A DNA stretch of 22,262 bases from assembly GCA_038230775.1 (NCBI GenBank), contig JBBRMQ010000045.1, positions 1 through 22,262 of the forward strand, read 5' to 3'. Each line of letters begins with the position of its first letter. Positions within the stretch are counted from its first letter, which is position 1. The position numbers and the translations under genes were made by a program. The notes below the pieces were generated by a model that was not told where the DNA came from, searched no databases, and saw only the letters and a list, made by a program, of their open reading frames with translations. Origin of the DNA: JBBRMQ01 sp038230775. GTDB taxonomy: Bacteria > Acidobacteriota > Thermoanaerobaculia > Gp7-AA8. Shown here in pieces: positions 20,903 through 22,262 of this stretch.

Positions 20903-22262
20903 GAGGCAAAGTCTTTCTGGTCGGCGCCGGTCCGGGCGACGCAGGACTCCTGACCGTTCGCGGCGCGGAGCTCCTGGCATCGGCGGATGTCGTGGCGACC
21001 GACGCGCTGGTGTCGCCCGGCGTTCTGGCGCGCATCCCGAAGTGGGCCGAAGTGATCTACGTCGGCAAGCGCGCCGGCGCGCACACGGTTCCGCAGGATC
21101 AGACCAATCGGATCCTCATCGACAAAGCGCGCGAAGGAAAACGAGTCGTGCGTCTGAAGGGCGGTGACCCGTTCGTGTTCGGACGCGGCGGCGAAGAGGC
21201 CGAGGAGCTCGCGGCTGCCGGCGTCGAATTTGAAGTGGTCCCCGGGGTCTCGTCGGCGATCGCCGGACCCGCGTACGCAGGCATTCCGGTGACCCATCGC
21301 GATCATGCAACGGCGGTCATGTTCGTTACTGGTCACGAAAGCGACTCGTCGACCGGCATCGACTGGGCCTCGATCGCGAAGTTCCCTGGCACCACCGTCT
21401 TCCTCATGGGCATCGCCAACCTCGGCTCCATCAGCCGGAACCTTCGCGACCATGGCCGCGGCGCCGATCAGCCAGTGGCCGTCATTTCAAAAGCGACGAC
21501 CCGGCAGCAGCGCACCGTCGTGGGTACGCTCGCGACGATCGAACGGCTGGCGCGCGATGTCGAGACTCCGGCGCTGATCGTCGTTGGCAGCGTCGTGGAC
21601 CTTCGCGGGACCATCAACTGGTTCGAGACGAAGCCTCTCTACGGCAAGCGCATCGTCGTTACCCGGGCTCGCGAGCAGGCTTCGGAGCTCAAGCGTCTGC
21701 TCGAAGAGTCTGGCGCGGAGGTCATCGAGTTTCCTACGATCGAGATTGCCCCGCCGCCGTCCTTCCAGTCGCTCGATCGTGTGGTCGACAACATTACCGA
21801 CTACGGCTGGTTGATCTTCACTTCTTCGAATGGCGCGAACGCATTCTTTGATCGCCTGAACGCCCGCGGCAAGGACAGCCGGTCGCTTTCGGGGCGCATG
21901 GTCGCAGCGGTTGGCGAGTCCACCGCCGACGTCCTGCGTGCGCGAGGCATTCAGCCGGATCTCATCCCTCCAAAGTTTCAATCGGCGGCGCTGCTGCCCC
22001 TGCTCGAGGCGGACCAGCGCGGCATTCGTACAGCAGTCGTCCGCGCGGCGATCGGCAGCGATGAGCTTCTGAACGAGCTCCGCCGGCGCGGCGGCGAGGT
22101 CGATCTGGCGATCGCGTACGAAACCAGACCGATGACCGGCGATCGCGCGTCGCTGGACAACATTGACATCGTCACCTTCACAAGCGGATCGACCGTTGAG
22201 AACGTCTTCAACGCGATCGAGGACGGCGTCGCGCGCGACGCGCGGCTGGCGTCGATCGGTCC
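20899..22262 (+). CDS. cobA-hemD: Fused uroporphyrinogen-III C-methyltransferase (CobA) and uroporphyrinogen-III synthase (HemD), 3' end beyond the window
   Basis: Two successive tetrapyrrole steps are in one chain. Residues 1 to about 242 are SUMT/CobA, which methylates uroporphyrinogen III to precorrin-2: VFLVGAGPGDAGLLTVRG, VVRLKGGDPFVFGRGGEEAE, VVPGVSSAIAGPAYAGIPVTHR and VTGHE. From about residue 246 the HemD domain begins (GKRIVVTRAREQASELKRLL, WLIFTSSNGANAFFDRL, VAAVGESTADVLRARGI, IVTFTSGSTVENVF) and is still open at the window end. This fusion is known in several bacterial groups. The start is a GTG at 20899 overlapping the hemC TGA as GTGA. The precorrin-2 made could feed siroheme or cobalamin synthesis; the HemD product also feeds haem. 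Confidence 0.95.
   Translation, partial: MRGKVFLVGAGPGDAGLLTVRGAELLASADVVATDALVSPGVLARIPKWAEVIYVGKRAGAHTVPQDQTNRILIDKAREGKRVVRLKGGDPFVFGRGGEEAEELAAAGVEFEVVPGVSSAIAGPAYAGIPVTHRDHATAVMFVTGHESDSSTGIDWASIAKFPGTTVFLMGIANLGSISRNLRDHGRGADQPVAVISKATTRQQRTVVGTLATIERLARDVETPALIVVGSVVDLRGTINWFETKPLYGKRIVVTRAREQASELKRLLEESGAEVIEFPTIEIAPPPSFQSLDRVVDNITDYGWLIFTSSNGANAFFDRLNARGKDSRSLSGRMVAAVGESTADVLRARGIQPDLIPPKFQSAALLPLLEADQRGIRTAVVRAAIGSDELLNELRRRGGEVDLAIAYETRPMTGDRASLDNIDIVTFTSGSTVENVFNAIEDGVARDARLASIG

Overview
This is a GC-rich, tightly packed bacterial chromosome segment with no tRNA, rRNA, CRISPR array or insertion sequence that I can see. The organism is Gram-negative: it encodes Kdo transferase, LpxK, a late lipid A acyltransferase and a heptosyltransferase-type enzyme. 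Together with the sigma-54 activator, the secreted M14 peptidase, the KamA/ATP-grasp cluster and the many short palindromic repeats, this best suggests an uncultured soil-type phylum such as Acidobacteriota. That placement is an inference, because no phylogenetic marker gene is present.

Layout. 1-549 (+) is the 3' end of a sigma-54 activator. 579-5866 (+) is a close-set run: secreted M14 peptidase, MEMO-family protein, glycogen synthase GlgA and free-methionine-(R)-sulfoxide reductase. It converges on a small MerR regulator (5933-6295, -) across a long hairpin. 6368-8550 (+) holds a DoxX-like membrane protein, an ECF-type sigma factor with an extra C-terminal domain, and a membrane-anchored AAA+ ATPase. 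8682-12704 (-) is a lipopolysaccharide block read as waaA, a fused lpxK-lpxL, then a waaF-like gene. From 12737 everything reads (+): hflX; a four-gene set of lysine 2,3-aminomutase, two ATP-grasp ligases and a GNAT acetyltransferase; then a tetrapyrrole block of a HemX/CcsA-type membrane protein (split by an in-frame stop), hemA, hemC and a cobA-hemD fusion that runs off the window end.

How the genes work together. The lipopolysaccharide block supplies late lipid A and inner-core steps: 4'-phosphorylation, Kdo transfer, acylation and core glycosylation. The tetrapyrrole block carries glutamyl-tRNA to uroporphyrinogen III and precorrin-2, lacking only hemL and hemB here. The KamA cluster should make beta-lysine and could ligate and acetylate it; the product is unknown, and this is the best candidate for an undescribed pathway.

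The most striking structural theme is short, GC-rich palindromic or tandem repeats, both between genes and inside reading frames. In-frame examples lie in merR, waaA, hflX and the first ATP-grasp ligase gene. One sits exactly at the LpxK/LpxL junction and joins the two enzymes in one frame. Two copies of a composite repeat with 11-bp terminal inverted repeats lie at 8575-8657 and 15499-15611.
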